63,918 nucleotides of DNA from Helicobacter equorum. GTDB taxonomy: Bacteria; Campylobacterota; Campylobacteria; Campylobacterales; Helicobacteraceae. The translations under genes and the position numbers were made by a program. Within the stretch, counting starts at the first letter, position 1, and each line of letters starts with the position of its first letter. This document shows, in pieces, positions 37,692 through 47,530 of this stretch. Location of the stretch: assembly GCF_900198655.1 (NCBI RefSeq), contig NZ_FZPO01000048.1, positions 1 through 63,918 on the forward strand, written 5' to 3'. The notes below the pieces were generated by a model. That model did no database searches. It worked only from the letters and a program-made list of their open reading frames with translations, and was not told the origin of the DNA.

Positions 37692-39335
37692 TTGAATATC
37701 TTTAAAGACAAAGCTTTTAGCAACCCGATTGATACTATATGCATCTTTGATACAAGCAATCTCAAAAAAGCCTTGCTAAAAATTGAATCTTATGCAAAAA
37801 AATATTATCTCCTTGGGTATCTTAGATACGATCTTAAAGATGTTGTATTGGACAAAGACATCTCTTCTCATAAACCACTACTCTATTTTGAAGTCTATGA
37901 AACATATTCGATGTATAGCCCTCCCAAAAATCCGCTAATACAGAATATAGAGGTTACTCCTAAGCTTTCGTATGAGGAATATTGTGCTGCAATCTCGTAT
38001 ATCAAAAATGAGATAGCCAAAGGCAATACCTATCAAGTGAATTACACAATACATTTTGATGTCCGATACAATGGTGCGGATCTTGGGTTGTTTGAGTATT
38101 TATTGCAAATGCAAGCCACGCCATATAGTGCTTTTATCACAAATAAATATGAGAGTATCGCGTCATTTTCGCCAGAATTATTTTTTGAAAGAAAAGATAA
38201 TATCATTATTACAAAACCTATGAAAGGGACAATTGCTAGAGGTGTGAATCCACAAGATGATTTGCAAAAGATTCAGTTTTTGCAACACGATCCAAAAAAT
38301 ATGGCTGAAAATGTGATGATAGTCGATCTTTTGAGAAACGATTTGAGTAAAATCGCACACAAAGTAGAGACAACAAAACTCTTTTGTGTAGAAACACACA
38401 AAACACTTCATCAAATGACTTCAGAGATTCAGGCTCATCTCATGCCACATACTACTTTGTTTGATATATTTTGTGCTTTATTCCCCTGTGGATCGGTCAC
38501 TGGAGCACCAAAACTTAGCACAATGCGCATCATAGATGAAATAGAAACGCATAATAGAGGCGTGTATTGTGGTGCTATCGGATATATGTCTCCAAATGAA
38601 ATGGTATTTAGTGTCCCTATTAGAATCTTGCAAAAAGATCACAAAGATAATCAATGGTGTTATAAAAGTGGTGGTGGGATAACTTGGGATTCCAATCCTT
38701 TTGATGAGTGGCAGGAAGTTTTGCTAAAGGCAAAATTTTTAACCCTAGAGTATCAACTCATAGAAACTATGAGAGTGCTAAATGGTGAGATTTTGTATCT
38801 ACAAGAGCATTTAGAGAGATTGCGAAATTCTGCATCACACTTGGGTTTTGCACACAAAGAAATTACTTTTCCCAAAATAGAAAATGGCATTATAAGAGTG
38901 CTTTTGTATAAAGATGGTAGTTATAAGATTGATATACATGATTTTAGAGAACATCAAAGCAACAAGGTTTGTATTGCACAACATGCAGTGCATTCTCAAG
39001 AAACATTCTTATACCACAAAACAACTATTCGCCCTTGGTATAACGCCACCAAGACAAAAATTGAGCACAATGAACTTTATGATGAAATATTCCTTAATGA
39101 ACGCAATGAAATTACAGAGGGATCTCGAAGCAATGTCGTGATTCAAAAAAATGGAATACTATACACGCCACCATTACATAGCGGAGTGCTAAATGGAATC
39201 TTGCGTAGCGTATTGATCGCAAACAAACAATGCCTTGAACAAACACTTTACGTGCAAGATCTCTTAGAAGCGGATAAGATTTTTTGTATCAATTCTGTTC
39301 GTGGTATGGTAGAGGTAAAGCTTGAAATACAATAA
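37692..39335 (+). CDS. pabB-pabC: Fused aminodeoxychorismate synthase component I and aminodeoxychorismate lyase
   Basis: 547 residues with a TTG start preceded by AAGGTG; no ATG is available without entering the tRNA. Residues about 1-330 are the chorismate-binding domain with the PabB-type lysine signature KPMKGTIARG (TrpE has Ala there), then VTGAPKLSTMRIIDEIE. Residues about 345-547 are a class IV aminotransferase-like lyase (DEIFLNERNEITEGSRSN, SGVLNGILRSVL). Together they make 4-aminobenzoate for folate. The next gene supplies the amidotransferase and overlaps by 14 bases. Confidence 0.92.
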   Translation: MNIFKDKAFSNPIDTICIFDTSNLKKALLKIESYAKKYYLLGYLRYDLKDVVLDKDISSHKPLLYFEVYETYSMYSPPKNPLIQNIEVTPKLSYEEYCAAISYIKNEIAKGNTYQVNYTIHFDVRYNGADLGLFEYLLQMQATPYSAFITNKYESIASFSPELFFERKDNIIITKPMKGTIARGVNPQDDLQKIQFLQHDPKNMAENVMIVDLLRNDLSKIAHKVETTKLFCVETHKTLHQMTSEIQAHLMPHTTLFDIFCALFPCGSVTGAPKLSTMRIIDEIETHNRGVYCGAIGYMSPNEMVFSVPIRILQKDHKDNQWCYKSGGGITWDSNPFDEWQEVLLKAKFLTLEYQLIETMRVLNGEILYLQEHLERLRNSASHLGFAHKEITFPKIENGIIRVLLYKDGSYKIDIHDFREHQSNKVCIAQHAVHSQETFLYHKTTIRPWYNATKTKIEHNELYDEIFLNERNEITEGSRSNVVIQKNGILYTPPLHSGVLNGILRSVLIANKQCLEQTLYVQDLLEADKIFCINSVRGMVEVKLEIQ

Positions 39336-39903
39336 CCATTCTCCTATCCTCATAGATAACTATGATTCATTTACATACAATATAGTCCATTGCTTAAGAG
39401 ATCTTGGTTGCATACCACTTGTGTTTAAAAATGATAAGATAGATATATGCTCACTATCAAGTATGAATTTTCATCACATTATACTTTCTCCTGGACCTAG
39501 CAATCCAAAAAATGCCGGAATATCCTTGCAGGTCATAGAATCTTTTTACAAAACTAAAAATATTCTTGGAATCTGCTTGGGACATCAGTGTATTGGGCAT
39601 TACTTTGGTGCCAATGTGCAACAAGCCAAAATACCTATGCACGGAAAAGTTAGTCGTATTAGATTCAATCCTCATAGCAAAATCTATGCAAATATGAAGC
39701 AAGAATTTTTGGCAACTAGATACCATTCACTCATAGTCGATGATGTTATTACGCCATTGCGTGTTAATGCTGTGAGTGAAGATGGGGTTATAATGGGAAT
39801 TGAGCATGATACATACAATGTCTTTGGGGTGCAATTCCACCCAGAATCTATACTAAGCGAGTTTGGTAGTCAATTATTATACAACTTTCTTTATGGTCTT
39901 TAG
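39322..39903 (+). CDS. pabA: Aminodeoxychorismate/anthranilate synthase glutamine amidotransferase
   Basis: 193 residues. It starts with TTG (AGAGG six bases before); an in-frame stop just upstream excludes an earlier start. The triad is visible: Cys in GICLGHQCIGHYFG, His and Glu in VQFHPESIL. The N-terminus ILIDNYDSFTYNIVH is typical of PabA/TrpG. It gives ammonia to PabB; since no trpG is nearby it may also serve anthranilate synthase (inference). It is convergent with the ABC transporter ATPase. Confidence 0.92.
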   Translation: MKYNNHSPILIDNYDSFTYNIVHCLRDLGCIPLVFKNDKIDICSLSSMNFHHIILSPGPSNPKNAGISLQVIESFYKTKNILGICLGHQCIGHYFGANVQQAKIPMHGKVSRIRFNPHSKIYANMKQEFLATRYHSLIVDDVITPLRVNAVSEDGVIMGIEHDTYNVFGVQFHPESILSEFGSQLLYNFLYGL

Positions 39904-39907
39904 AATC

Positions 39908-39948
39908 TTGTATGGTCATACTTATTGTATGAGAATCCCATACAATAA
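39908..39948. terminator. Bidirectional terminator with two alternative hairpins
   Basis: Between convergent pabA and the ABC ATPase gene. One fold pairs TTATTGTATG (39922-39931) with CATACAATAA (39939-39948) around seven bases. Another pairs TTGTATGG (39908-39915) with CCATACAA (39938-39945), with an inner TCATAC/GTATGA helix. The stems are AT-rich and the T run is short. Confidence 0.5.
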
Positions 39949-39949
39949 T

Positions 39950-40702
39950 TTAGATGATATACTCACAATCCATTTTTGTAAATTTGTCCAAAAATTGCTT
40001 GGCTCTTTGTGTTTGGGGTTTGGTAAAAAACTCTTGGGGTGTTGTGTTTTCCAAAATTTCTCCATCGGTCATAAATAAGATTCTATCTGCTATTTTTCTT
40101 GCAAAATTTAATTCATGGGTTACCAAAACCATTGTTTTATCTTTGATCATTTTTATGACATGTAACACTTCATCGACAAGTTCTGGATCAAGTGCAGAAG
40201 TCGGCTCATCAAAAAGCATAACCTTGGGATTAAACGCCAAAGCTCTAGCTATACCTATGCGTTGCTGTTGTCCTCCGCTTAACATACTTGGATAATGATT
40301 TGCCTTGTCTTTTAGTCCAACCATTTCTAAATATGTATATGCAATATCTTGAGCTTCTTTTTTGTTATATTTATGCACCGTAATGAGAGATTGGGTGATA
40401 TTTTGTAGTGCGGTTTTGTTGGCAAAAAGATTATAATTTTGAAAAACCATTCCCGTGCTTTTGCGAATCTGCATTAGTTCTCGCTTTTTTGGCTTGGAAG
40501 AAAAATCAATTTCTACGCCATCTACATTCATAGTCCCACTATTGCCATACTCAAGGAGATTCATACATCGCAAAAGTGTGCTTTTACCAGATCCACTTGG
40601 ACCCAAAATAACATAGGTTTTATTTTTTTGCATGTGTAGTGCAATATCTTTTAAAACCTTGTGATTATGAAAGCTTTTAGATAAGTGTTGTATTGTTATC
40701 AT
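39950..40702 (-). CDS. Polar amino-acid ABC transporter ATP-binding protein
   Basis: 250 residues of the GlnQ/HisP type. Walker A GPSGSGKSTLLRCMN, Q-loop VFQNYNLF, signature LSGGQQQRIGIARAL, Walker B VMLFDEPTSALDPE and the switch His in VTHELNFA are all intact. It powers the importer formed with the next two genes. The start overlaps the permease stop (ATGA). Confidence 0.95.
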   Translation of the reverse strand: MITIQHLSKSFHNHKVLKDIALHMQKNKTYVILGPSGSGKSTLLRCMNLLEYGNSGTMNVDGVEIDFSSKPKKRELMQIRKSTGMVFQNYNLFANKTALQNITQSLITVHKYNKKEAQDIAYTYLEMVGLKDKANHYPSMLSGGQQQRIGIARALAFNPKVMLFDEPTSALDPELVDEVLHVIKMIKDKTMVLVTHELNFARKIADRILFMTDGEILENTTPQEFFTKPQTQRAKQFLDKFTKMDCEYII

Positions 40703-41415
40703 GCTTTTCCCACAATCTTTTTATAAGAATGAAGTTTTTTCTCAAATATCATAAATCCTTTTTCTAACGCAATGCTAATAACCCAATAAATGAGTGCTGC
40801 CATAATATAGACTTCTAAAAATTTAGAGCTTCTATCGGCTTCTAATGTCGCTATGCCCATTATTTCTGGAACAGAGGCAGCGAAAACAAGTGAGGTTTCT
40901 TTGATAAGCATGATGAAAAAATTTAAAATATTTGGCAGGGCAACAAGCATACTTTGTGGCAAAATGATAATGAGTAAAGCTTGTGTAGTATTCATACCTA
41001 CACTATAAGCAGCCTCTAGCTGACCTTTGTCAATGCTTAGAATTGCGCTTCTAAAAATCTCACTCAAATAAGCTGAGCAATATAAAGAATACACAAGATA
41101 CATAAAATATATAGCATCAATACCTGAAATATCAATGTTAAAGCCATATGTATAATTCAAATATCTAAATACTAATGGTATCCCATAATATGCCAAAAAA
41201 ATCTGCACCAAAACAGGAATGCCCCTAAAAAAGGAAATATATATGGTAGCAAGTTGAAATACAATAGGGATTTTATAAATCCTTACTAAGCTTAAGACCA
41301 ATCCCAATAAGGCACCAACACAAAACCCAACAATGGCAATGGCTAGAGAGATTGGGACACCTTTAAACAAAATAGGAAGAGCACTAAAGGCATAGCTGAA
41401 GTCAAAAAGTTGCAT
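40699..41415 (-). CDS. Polar amino-acid ABC transporter permease
   Basis: 238 residues with about five membrane helices of the HisM/GlnP family. The ATPase-binding EAA loop appears as GQLEAAYSVGMNTTQALLIIILPQS, and an N-terminal FFRGIPVLVQIFLAYYG block is typical. It probably works as a homodimer. It overlaps the binding-protein gene by one base (TAATG) and the ATPase gene by four. Confidence 0.94.
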   Translation of the reverse strand: MQLFDFSYAFSALPILFKGVPISLAIAIVGFCVGALLGLVLSLVRIYKIPIVFQLATIYISFFRGIPVLVQIFLAYYGIPLVFRYLNYTYGFNIDISGIDAIYFMYLVYSLYCSAYLSEIFRSAILSIDKGQLEAAYSVGMNTTQALLIIILPQSMLVALPNILNFFIMLIKETSLVFAASVPEIMGIATLEADRSSKFLEVYIMAALIYWVISIALEKGFMIFEKKLHSYKKIVGKA

Positions 41416-42188
41416 TATTTACTTTGATCTACCCCAAAGTATTTCATAGAAAGTTCGCTTAATTTGCCTGATTCTTTGGCTTTAAGAATTGCTGTATCTA
41501 TCTTTTTAATCAATGCTTTTGAAAAATCTTCTTTTCTAAAAACCAAATATACAGGGCTTTGTGAAATGCGTTCATCAAGCACTTTTAGGCTTAGATTCTG
41601 TTCTTTGATAATATCAGCAATGGAGGCAGGATCATTGAGATGCACATCAATTCTTTTATTCACTAAATCTTGTAGTAGTGGGATTAAATCCTTATAATAG
41701 CGTATCTCTAGGATATTACCATTTTTAGCATTCCAATCTTGAAGTATTTTTGTGTGTGCTGAACCTACAACACAACCAGCAACCTTACCTGCTAAATCTA
41801 CTACACTTTTGATAGCCTCATCATCAGATCTTGCCACAAATTGCGAAGTGCTCACAAAATAGCTTTGTGTTGTAAAAAGATATTTCTCTTCCCTCTCTTG
41901 CGTTTTTATGATCTGATTGGCTAACAGATCAAATCTCCCAGAATCTAACCCCAAAAATAAAGCATTCCAAGGTGCATGTTTATGCATAAAGTTCAAGGTT
42001 GGATCGATATCTTGCAAGATTCTAAGAACATCAACATCATAACCCATCATCTCTCCATCTTTGCCTACATAGGAAAATGGTTTATATGCACCTTCACTGC
42101 CCACCTTGATACTTGTATTATTTGAATCAGAACAAGCACTAAAAATAATCAACGAAAATAACACAAAAAACAATTTTATAAACTTCAT
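41415..42188 (-). CDS. Amino-acid ABC transporter substrate-binding lipoprotein, cystine-like
   Basis: 257 residues. Lipoprotein signal with lipobox IFSAC near residue 19. The mature part is a type 3 solute-binding fold: KVGSEGAYKPFSYVGKDGEMMGYDVDV, then the LLANQIIKTQEREEKYLFT stretch, which resembles cystine-binding TcyA/TcyJ/YtmK-type proteins. Cystine specificity is a guess; another polar amino acid is possible. First gene of the three-gene importer operon. Confidence 0.88.
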   Translation of the reverse strand: MKFIKLFFVLFSLIIFSACSDSNNTSIKVGSEGAYKPFSYVGKDGEMMGYDVDVLRILQDIDPTLNFMHKHAPWNALFLGLDSGRFDLLANQIIKTQEREEKYLFTTQSYFVSTSQFVARSDDEAIKSVVDLAGKVAGCVVGSAHTKILQDWNAKNGNILEIRYYKDLIPLLQDLVNKRIDVHLNDPASIADIIKEQNLSLKVLDERISQSPVYLVFRKEDFSKALIKKIDTAILKAKESGKLSELSMKYFGVDQSK

Positions 42189-42414
42189 AGTAATCCTTGT
42201 ATGTATTCTTTGGAGGGTTTTTGATTTTACAATAAGCCACTAACACGCATTTTGCTTTTTGTAAATATTCGCGGGATTATAATATGAAAACAATAAAGAA
42301 AACATAAGTCAACCTTATGGGATTCTAAATTTTAAAGAATAAAAAAATCAAAAAACTTGTATTTTTTGTACAAAAAGTGTTATCTTAACAACACGCTTTT
42401 TATTTATAATTATG

Positions 42415-42420
42415 CCCAAC
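42415..42420 (+). promoter_or_regulatory. -10 box for the periplasmic propeller gene
   Basis: TATAAT in a run of AT, about 63 bases before the ATG at 42483. The 294-base gap 42189-42482 otherwise shows only AT-rich sequence and the divergent transporter promoter region, for which I found no clear -10. Confidence 0.5.
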
Positions 42421-42482
42421 TCAACTCATAGAAAATCTCTCAAATCTTTATGAGTTGAGAATCTATACACAAAGGATAATAT

Positions 42483-43352
42483 ATGATAACAAAATCGCTT
42501 AAAAGCTTTGTGCTTACAGGGATTGTTTCAAGTGGGCTTGCTATGAGTGCAAATGCGACACAACCTCAACATATCGATGGATTCTCACATCCAGAAAGCG
42601 TTTTTGTAAACAAAGATGAAGTATATGTGAGCAACATCGGTGAAAAACTTGAGCCAACGGCAAAAGATAATAATGGCTTTATCTCTAAGCTTGATAAAAA
42701 TAGCAATGTTATAGAGCTTACATGGATCACAAATCTTAATGCCCCAAAAGGTATGAATGTGATTAATGACACATTGTATGTCGTGGATATTGATACACTA
42801 AAAGGCTTTGACATCAAAAGCAAAAAAGAAGTGCTAAATCTTCCTGTAGATGGTGCGGTGTTTTTAAATGATATCGTAGTGCTTGATAACAATACACTTC
42901 TAGTAAGCGACACTGGCACAGGTATCATTCATCAATTTAATCTTGCCAAAAAACAATACCAAACTTTTGCTAAGCTAGATTCTCAATATGCCAGACCAAA
43001 TGGACTTTTACTTGATCCTAAGAAAAAAGCTCTTATTGTAGTAGGGTATGATCCAGCAGGCAAACAAAAAGGAAGTGTTGTAAGCATTGATCTTAAAAGC
43101 AAAAAAGTACGCGCAATCACAGAACCACTAGGTGCGCTTGATGGCGTTGCGGTAGCTAAAAATGGTGATTTACTTGTGAGTGATTGGGGCACAGATCTAC
43201 AAGGCGTTATTTATCGCATAGATTCTAAAGGGCAAGTAAGCACCATTGCAATAGAATCTATGGGCGGACCTGCAGATATGTATAGCGATGGAGTAAGCCT
43301 TTGGATACCAAGAATGATAGACAAAAAAGTAAGTAAAATCGATGTACCATAA
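42483..43352 (+). CDS. Periplasmic SMP-30/NHL-like beta-propeller protein
   Basis: 289 residues with a signal peptide (KSFVLTGIVSSGLAMSANA). The mature part is a run of propeller blades: HPESVFVNKDEVYVSNIG, APKGMNVINDTLYVVDI, FLNDIVVLDNNTLLVSDTGTG, ARPNGLLLDPKKKALIVVGYD, LDGVAVAKNGDLLVSDWGTD. Proteins like this include lactonases and sugar-binding sensors; without a clear set of metal ligands no reaction is assigned. Monocistronic and followed by a shared terminator. Confidence 0.8.
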   Translation: MITKSLKSFVLTGIVSSGLAMSANATQPQHIDGFSHPESVFVNKDEVYVSNIGEKLEPTAKDNNGFISKLDKNSNVIELTWITNLNAPKGMNVINDTLYVVDIDTLKGFDIKSKKEVLNLPVDGAVFLNDIVVLDNNTLLVSDTGTGIIHQFNLAKKQYQTFAKLDSQYARPNGLLLDPKKKALIVVGYDPAGKQKGSVVSIDLKSKKVRAITEPLGALDGVAVAKNGDLLVSDWGTDLQGVIYRIDSKGQVSTIAIESMGGPADMYSDGVSLWIPRMIDKKVSKIDVP

Positions 43353-43363
43353 CCCCTATAACA

Positions 43364-43386
43364 ACTAGCGGAAAACTTCCGCTAGT
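43364..43386. terminator. Bidirectional terminator hairpin
   Basis: A perfect ten-base-pair stem, ACTAGCGGAA at 43364-43373 with TTCCGCTAGT at 43377-43386, loop AAC. It lies between two convergent genes (propeller protein and flippase). The T run after it is poor on both strands, so strength is uncertain. Confidence 0.6.
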
Positions 43387-43412
43387 AATAATGCGCATTT
43401 GTGTGTAAGCAA

Positions 43413-45119
43413 TTATTTTTGTTTAATAATCTCAACTCTACGCTCACACCGCTCGGTAGTATTAAGCCTATGCGCAATAACCAGCAATGTTTTATTTTGT
43501 GCCACATCATAAATCTCATCCATAATCTTTTCTTCTGTTGCTGTATCTAGCGCACTTGTAGCTTCATCAAGCACCAAAATTTCAGGATTATCATAAATAG
43601 CACGCGCAATGCCTATACGTTGCTTTTGCCCACCACTTAGTAACAAACCACCTTCACCTACACGCGTATAAATTCCAGCATGTTCTTGTAAAAATTCATA
43701 AATATTTGCCTTTTTACATGCCTCTATCACACGATCTTCATCCATCTCGCTCCCAAACGCCACATTTTCTGCCACACTACCATCAAATAGATATATCGTT
43801 TGAGGAATATAGCCAATTTTCTTACGCCAAGAGCGGAGATTGTGATTATTGAGCTCCTTGCCATCGATATACACCACGCCTTGTTGTGGTTTATAAATCC
43901 CGATGATAAGATCTACTAATGTGCTTTTACCAGCACCACTTTCGCCACAAAAGGCAATCTTATCGCCTTTGTGTATTATAAGACTAAAATCACGCAAAAT
44001 CGCTTTGTTTGGCCCATAGCCAAAGGTAATGCCCTTAAGCTCAATGCTTTTTTCAAATACACAGGGCTCATTATCCTCATAATCTGTATGATATAACAAA
44101 TCCTCATACACAAGTGCTACAGAATTCGCAAAATACCCCATGAGATTATATGTCGATAATATTCTGCTTACAGCAGGCAAGATTCTATATAAGGCAAGAG
44201 CATACATCGAGATAATGGGCAACACTGCATCAACATCCCTATAGGTTACAAGGATATATGCCACGCAACCAATAAGCATACTAAACCCTATAGATTCAAG
44301 CAAAAAGCGTGGCGTGGTAAGCATAGTTTGAGTAAGGATCTCTGCATTTGTGCGCTTCATACTTGCTTCCTCAAATTCTTCAAAAACTTGTTTTTGATTG
44401 CCCTTTAGCTTGATAATCTTAAAATTTCCAAAAGTTTTAGAAATAATCTCATTAAACCTTGCATTCATGGCACTGCGCACTTGTCCCATTTTTTCAATCT
44501 TTTTGCCTAGCATCTTTATCACTAAAAAAACTTGCAATCCCACAATAATGGTGAGTGCCAAGGTCATTTTCCAGCTTGTGATAAGTAGCAAAACATACAA
44601 AATACCAATTGTAAAAAGCTCTCCACACATTTGCAAAAGACTTTGCACATACATAGAAGCTTGTAACGATTCTTGAGTGATATTAGCACGGATTTTATCA
44701 AGTTTGCGTTTGACAAAATCATCATAATTAATCTCTACTGCCTTGCTAAACAATCGGTATGCAAAAAAATGAAATTTTCTATACGCAAAGCGATTTTGCG
44801 CATATGTAAATGCAATGCTGTAGAGCATTCTAAAAATATAAAACATAATGAGTGCCACACTAAAAGCAATCATAAATTCAAAACTATCCTTAAACCCAAA
44901 AAATGTATAAATCTCGTGAGAAATAGAATGGCTAGTAATGAGATTAGGGTTACTTGCAAAGCTAATAAAAGGCATAATAATACTAATACTAAAGGTTTCA
45001 ATCACAGAATACGTAATCGTGGCAAAAAATAATAAAAGCAAAATTATTTTATCACGCCTTGTAAGCAAAGATCGCAATTTATTGATAGTTGTTAAGGTTG
45101 TTTGTTTTTTGTGTTTCAT
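43413..45119 (-). CDS. pglK: Lipid-linked oligosaccharide flippase, PglK/Wzk type ABC transporter
   Basis: 568 residues: about six membrane helices (residues 1-320) fused to an ATPase domain. Stretches such as VIETFSISIIMPFISFASNPN and ALYRILPAVSRILSTYN resemble Campylobacter PglK (WlaB) and H. pylori Wzk. Walker A GESGAGKSTLVDLIIG, signature LLSGGQKQRIGIARAIY and Walker B ILVLDEATSALD are intact. It flips undecaprenyl-linked glycans to the periplasm for protein glycosylation or O-antigen. Here it follows murD by nine bases rather than lying in a glycan cluster. Choice between PglK and Wzk roles is open. Confidence 0.87.
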   Translation of the reverse strand: MKHKKQTTLTTINKLRSLLTRRDKIILLLLFFATITYSVIETFSISIIMPFISFASNPNLITSHSISHEIYTFFGFKDSFEFMIAFSVALIMFYIFRMLYSIAFTYAQNRFAYRKFHFFAYRLFSKAVEINYDDFVKRKLDKIRANITQESLQASMYVQSLLQMCGELFTIGILYVLLLITSWKMTLALTIIVGLQVFLVIKMLGKKIEKMGQVRSAMNARFNEIISKTFGNFKIIKLKGNQKQVFEEFEEASMKRTNAEILTQTMLTTPRFLLESIGFSMLIGCVAYILVTYRDVDAVLPIISMYALALYRILPAVSRILSTYNLMGYFANSVALVYEDLLYHTDYEDNEPCVFEKSIELKGITFGYGPNKAILRDFSLIIHKGDKIAFCGESGAGKSTLVDLIIGIYKPQQGVVYIDGKELNNHNLRSWRKKIGYIPQTIYLFDGSVAENVAFGSEMDEDRVIEACKKANIYEFLQEHAGIYTRVGEGGLLLSGGQKQRIGIARAIYDNPEILVLDEATSALDTATEEKIMDEIYDVAQNKTLLVIAHRLNTTERCERRVEIIKQK

Positions 45120-45128
45120 AAAAATCCC

Positions 45129-46433
45129 TTATCTTAAAGTTAGAGCGTATTGTTTAAATACATCTCCACGCTCCTTGTAAGAGCTAAATTGATCAAGACT
45201 CGCAGCAGCTGGAGAAAGCAAGGCAACATCAAATTCTTTGTGAGAATCTTTAGCATATCGTGCTTTTTTGATTGCCCCCACCGCTACATCAAGCGTATTA
45301 CAAACCTCACAAGATATACCATATTCCATACTTAATTCTAAAAGCCTATATGCATTACTACCAATGGCAAAAATACTAATAGATTTACCCTGCATGAATC
45401 TAAAAAGTGGGCGTAAATCCGCACCCTTATCATCGCCTCCCAAAATAAGCCATATGTGTTTATCCTGATACCGACGCACTGCTTCAATAGTAGCATCAAC
45501 ATTAGTACCCTTGCTATCATCAACCCACAAATAATTTTGTGAATCTCTAAACTCTTCTATCCTGTACGCACCAATCTTAAAGGCATTAAGCGCCTCTATA
45601 TCACACACACCATACAAAATCTTGGCAATCCCAAGCGCAATGAGACCATCAAGCAAAAATGGCTCTTTGACATGCACAGATGTAATCTCTATCCCAAACT
45701 GCGTGGCTAAGTGTTGCGAATCTTTATAAAAATACGCTCTGCCCTTAAATGCCCTAGATACAGGGTGTTCTGCAAACTCAAAAGGCAAAATAGCGCTTGT
45801 ATCCTCACACATACGCCCTAGCACACTAAGTTTATCTGCCACATATGCCTCAAAACTTCCATGCCAAGTGATATGATCCTCTCGCACTGGCAAAAGCGCA
45901 TACACATCTGGCGTGGCATATGTAGCATAATGCAAACTAAAAGAACTTGTCTCTAAAATCCAAAGTGGCGTATGATTGACATACAGCTCACTTAGTGGAG
46001 TGCCTATGTTACCACCACTTTTTGCACCAAAAGATTCTAAGAGTATGGTCGTCATCTGTGTAGTGGTTGTCTTGCCATTGGTGCCGCTAATCCACACACT
46101 TTTTGGTGGAATCTGCCAATGTTGTAACAAAAAATAAAAAAAATCATATTCACCAATAAGATTACAAGCCTTACGCACAAGCATATGTGTAGGTGGAATA
46201 CCTGGTGAGATGATAGATACATCGCATGTCTGTAATGAATCTTGCGTAAGGCTCACAATAGGCGTAGGTGTGCCATCATCACTAAAAAGTGCAGAATCTA
46301 ACAAAGTATTGCCAAATTCATCACTGCGTGTGCCCTCAAATGTATCATCATAAATTGCAACGCGTATCCCAAGAGAGTTCAAAAATCGCACAAGAGGTTT
46401 TGTCGTAACGCCATAACCAAAAATACGTATCAT
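45129..46433 (-). CDS. murD: UDP-N-acetylmuramoyl-L-alanine--D-glutamate ligase
   Basis: 434 residues. It adds D-Glu to UDP-MurNAc-L-Ala. The ATP loop WISGTNGKTTTTQM, the SSFSLHYATYATPDVYALLPVREDHITWHGSFEAYV block, and WVDDSKGTNVDAT with ILGGDDKGAD are typical of MurD. It follows mraY by five bases, as part of a peptidoglycan-precursor operon. Confidence 0.96.
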   Translation of the reverse strand: MIRIFGYGVTTKPLVRFLNSLGIRVAIYDDTFEGTRSDEFGNTLLDSALFSDDGTPTPIVSLTQDSLQTCDVSIISPGIPPTHMLVRKACNLIGEYDFFYFLLQHWQIPPKSVWISGTNGKTTTTQMTTILLESFGAKSGGNIGTPLSELYVNHTPLWILETSSFSLHYATYATPDVYALLPVREDHITWHGSFEAYVADKLSVLGRMCEDTSAILPFEFAEHPVSRAFKGRAYFYKDSQHLATQFGIEITSVHVKEPFLLDGLIALGIAKILYGVCDIEALNAFKIGAYRIEEFRDSQNYLWVDDSKGTNVDATIEAVRRYQDKHIWLILGGDDKGADLRPLFRFMQGKSISIFAIGSNAYRLLELSMEYGISCEVCNTLDVAVGAIKKARYAKDSHKEFDVALLSPAAASLDQFSSYKERGDVFKQYALTLR

Positions 46434-46438
46434 AGAAT

Positions 46439-47530
46439 CTACCTAAGTTTGAGTGTAAGAAGCGCGATAAGATTTGCTAGCAAAGCAACAATCCAAAAAC
46501 GCACAATGATTTTATTCTCCGCCCAACCCTTTTTCTCAAAGTGATGATGTATGGGTGCCATAAGAAAAATCCGCTTTTGTCTGTATTTATAACTCCCAAT
46601 TTGGAGCATTACAGAAAGGGTTTCAAACACAAACACAATACCAATGAGTATAAGCAAAATTTCATTATGTGAAATGATTGCCATATATGCGATAAATCCG
46701 CCAAGTGCTAGACTGCCACTATCTCCCATAAATACTTGCGCAGGGTGGCAGTTATACCACAAAAAGCCAAAAAGTGCACCTATAAGCGCACAACTCATCA
46801 CGATAAGTTCTCCGCTATAAATAACTTTAGGCCAATACAAATATGATGATAGCCCGATGTGTCCGCCAATATACACAAATATAGAAAGACTAAAGAGTGC
46901 AAATATACTTGGTGCAGTCGCCAAACCATCAAGTCCATCGGTAATATTGACGGCATTTGCACTTGCTACAAATACAAGCATCCAAAACATAATACTCACA
47001 ATAGGGATATGGATAGAATCTACGCGGATATTTGCAAAAGCACTCATATCAAAAAGTGGCTCTTTCATAAAAGGGAGATAAAAATTCCCAGCATGCCCAA
47101 GATTTGCAAGACATAAGGCAATACAACACGATAACACAACAAGCAAAAGCATTTTGACTTTGGCACTCATACCGGCATTAGAGTTAGCCGAGATCTTCAT
47201 AAAATCATCTCTTGCACCAATGAGACTAAAGCCTACAAGCCCAACAATACCCAATATAATATATGAGTTTGTCATATCTGCACACAAAAATGTCGCAATA
47301 AGAGTGCAAAACACAAACACTACGCCACCCATAGTTGGAGTATTTTTTTTCTCCTCGTGAGGGACAAAATGCGAGATAGGCTGATTGGCTTTTTTGGCTT
47401 TTGCCCAACGAATAAAATAGGGAAATAATGCAATACTTAGAATAAAAGCGAGAAAAAAACTTACACCTGCACGAAATGTAATATATTGAAACAAATTAAT
47501 ATGTGCCGTGCTCCACAGCCAATATAGCAT
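46439..47530 (-). CDS. mraY: Phospho-N-acetylmuramoyl-pentapeptide transferase
   Basis: 363 residues from [22 protein letters not shown]; a start two codons earlier would place its G-rich ribosome binding site too close. It makes lipid I in the inner membrane. Key residues are in [12 protein letters not shown], the DD of [21 protein letters not shown], and the His-rich [10 protein letters not shown] loop. Ten helices are predicted. Confidence 0.96.
   Translation of the reverse strand: MLYWLWSTAHINLFQYITFRAGVSFFLAFILSIALFPYFIRWAKAKKANQPISHFVPHEEKKNTPTMGGVVFVFCTLIATFLCADMTNSYIILGIVGLVGFSLIGARDDFMKISANSNAGMSAKVKMLLLVVLSCCIALCLANLGHAGNFYLPFMKEPLFDMSAFANIRVDSIHIPIVSIMFWMLVFVASANAVNITDGLDGLATAPSIFALFSLSIFVYIGGHIGLSSYLYWPKVIYSGELIVMSCALIGALFGFLWYNCHPAQVFMGDSGSLALGGFIAYMAIISHNEILLILIGIVFVFETLSVMLQIGSYKYRQKRIFLMAPIHHHFEKKGWAENKIIVRFWIVALLANLIALLTLKLR

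Noticed and set aside
37692..38700. Calling the chorismate-binding protein TrpE
   Set aside because: The KPMKGT lysine and the fused class IV lyase domain indicate PabB-PabC.
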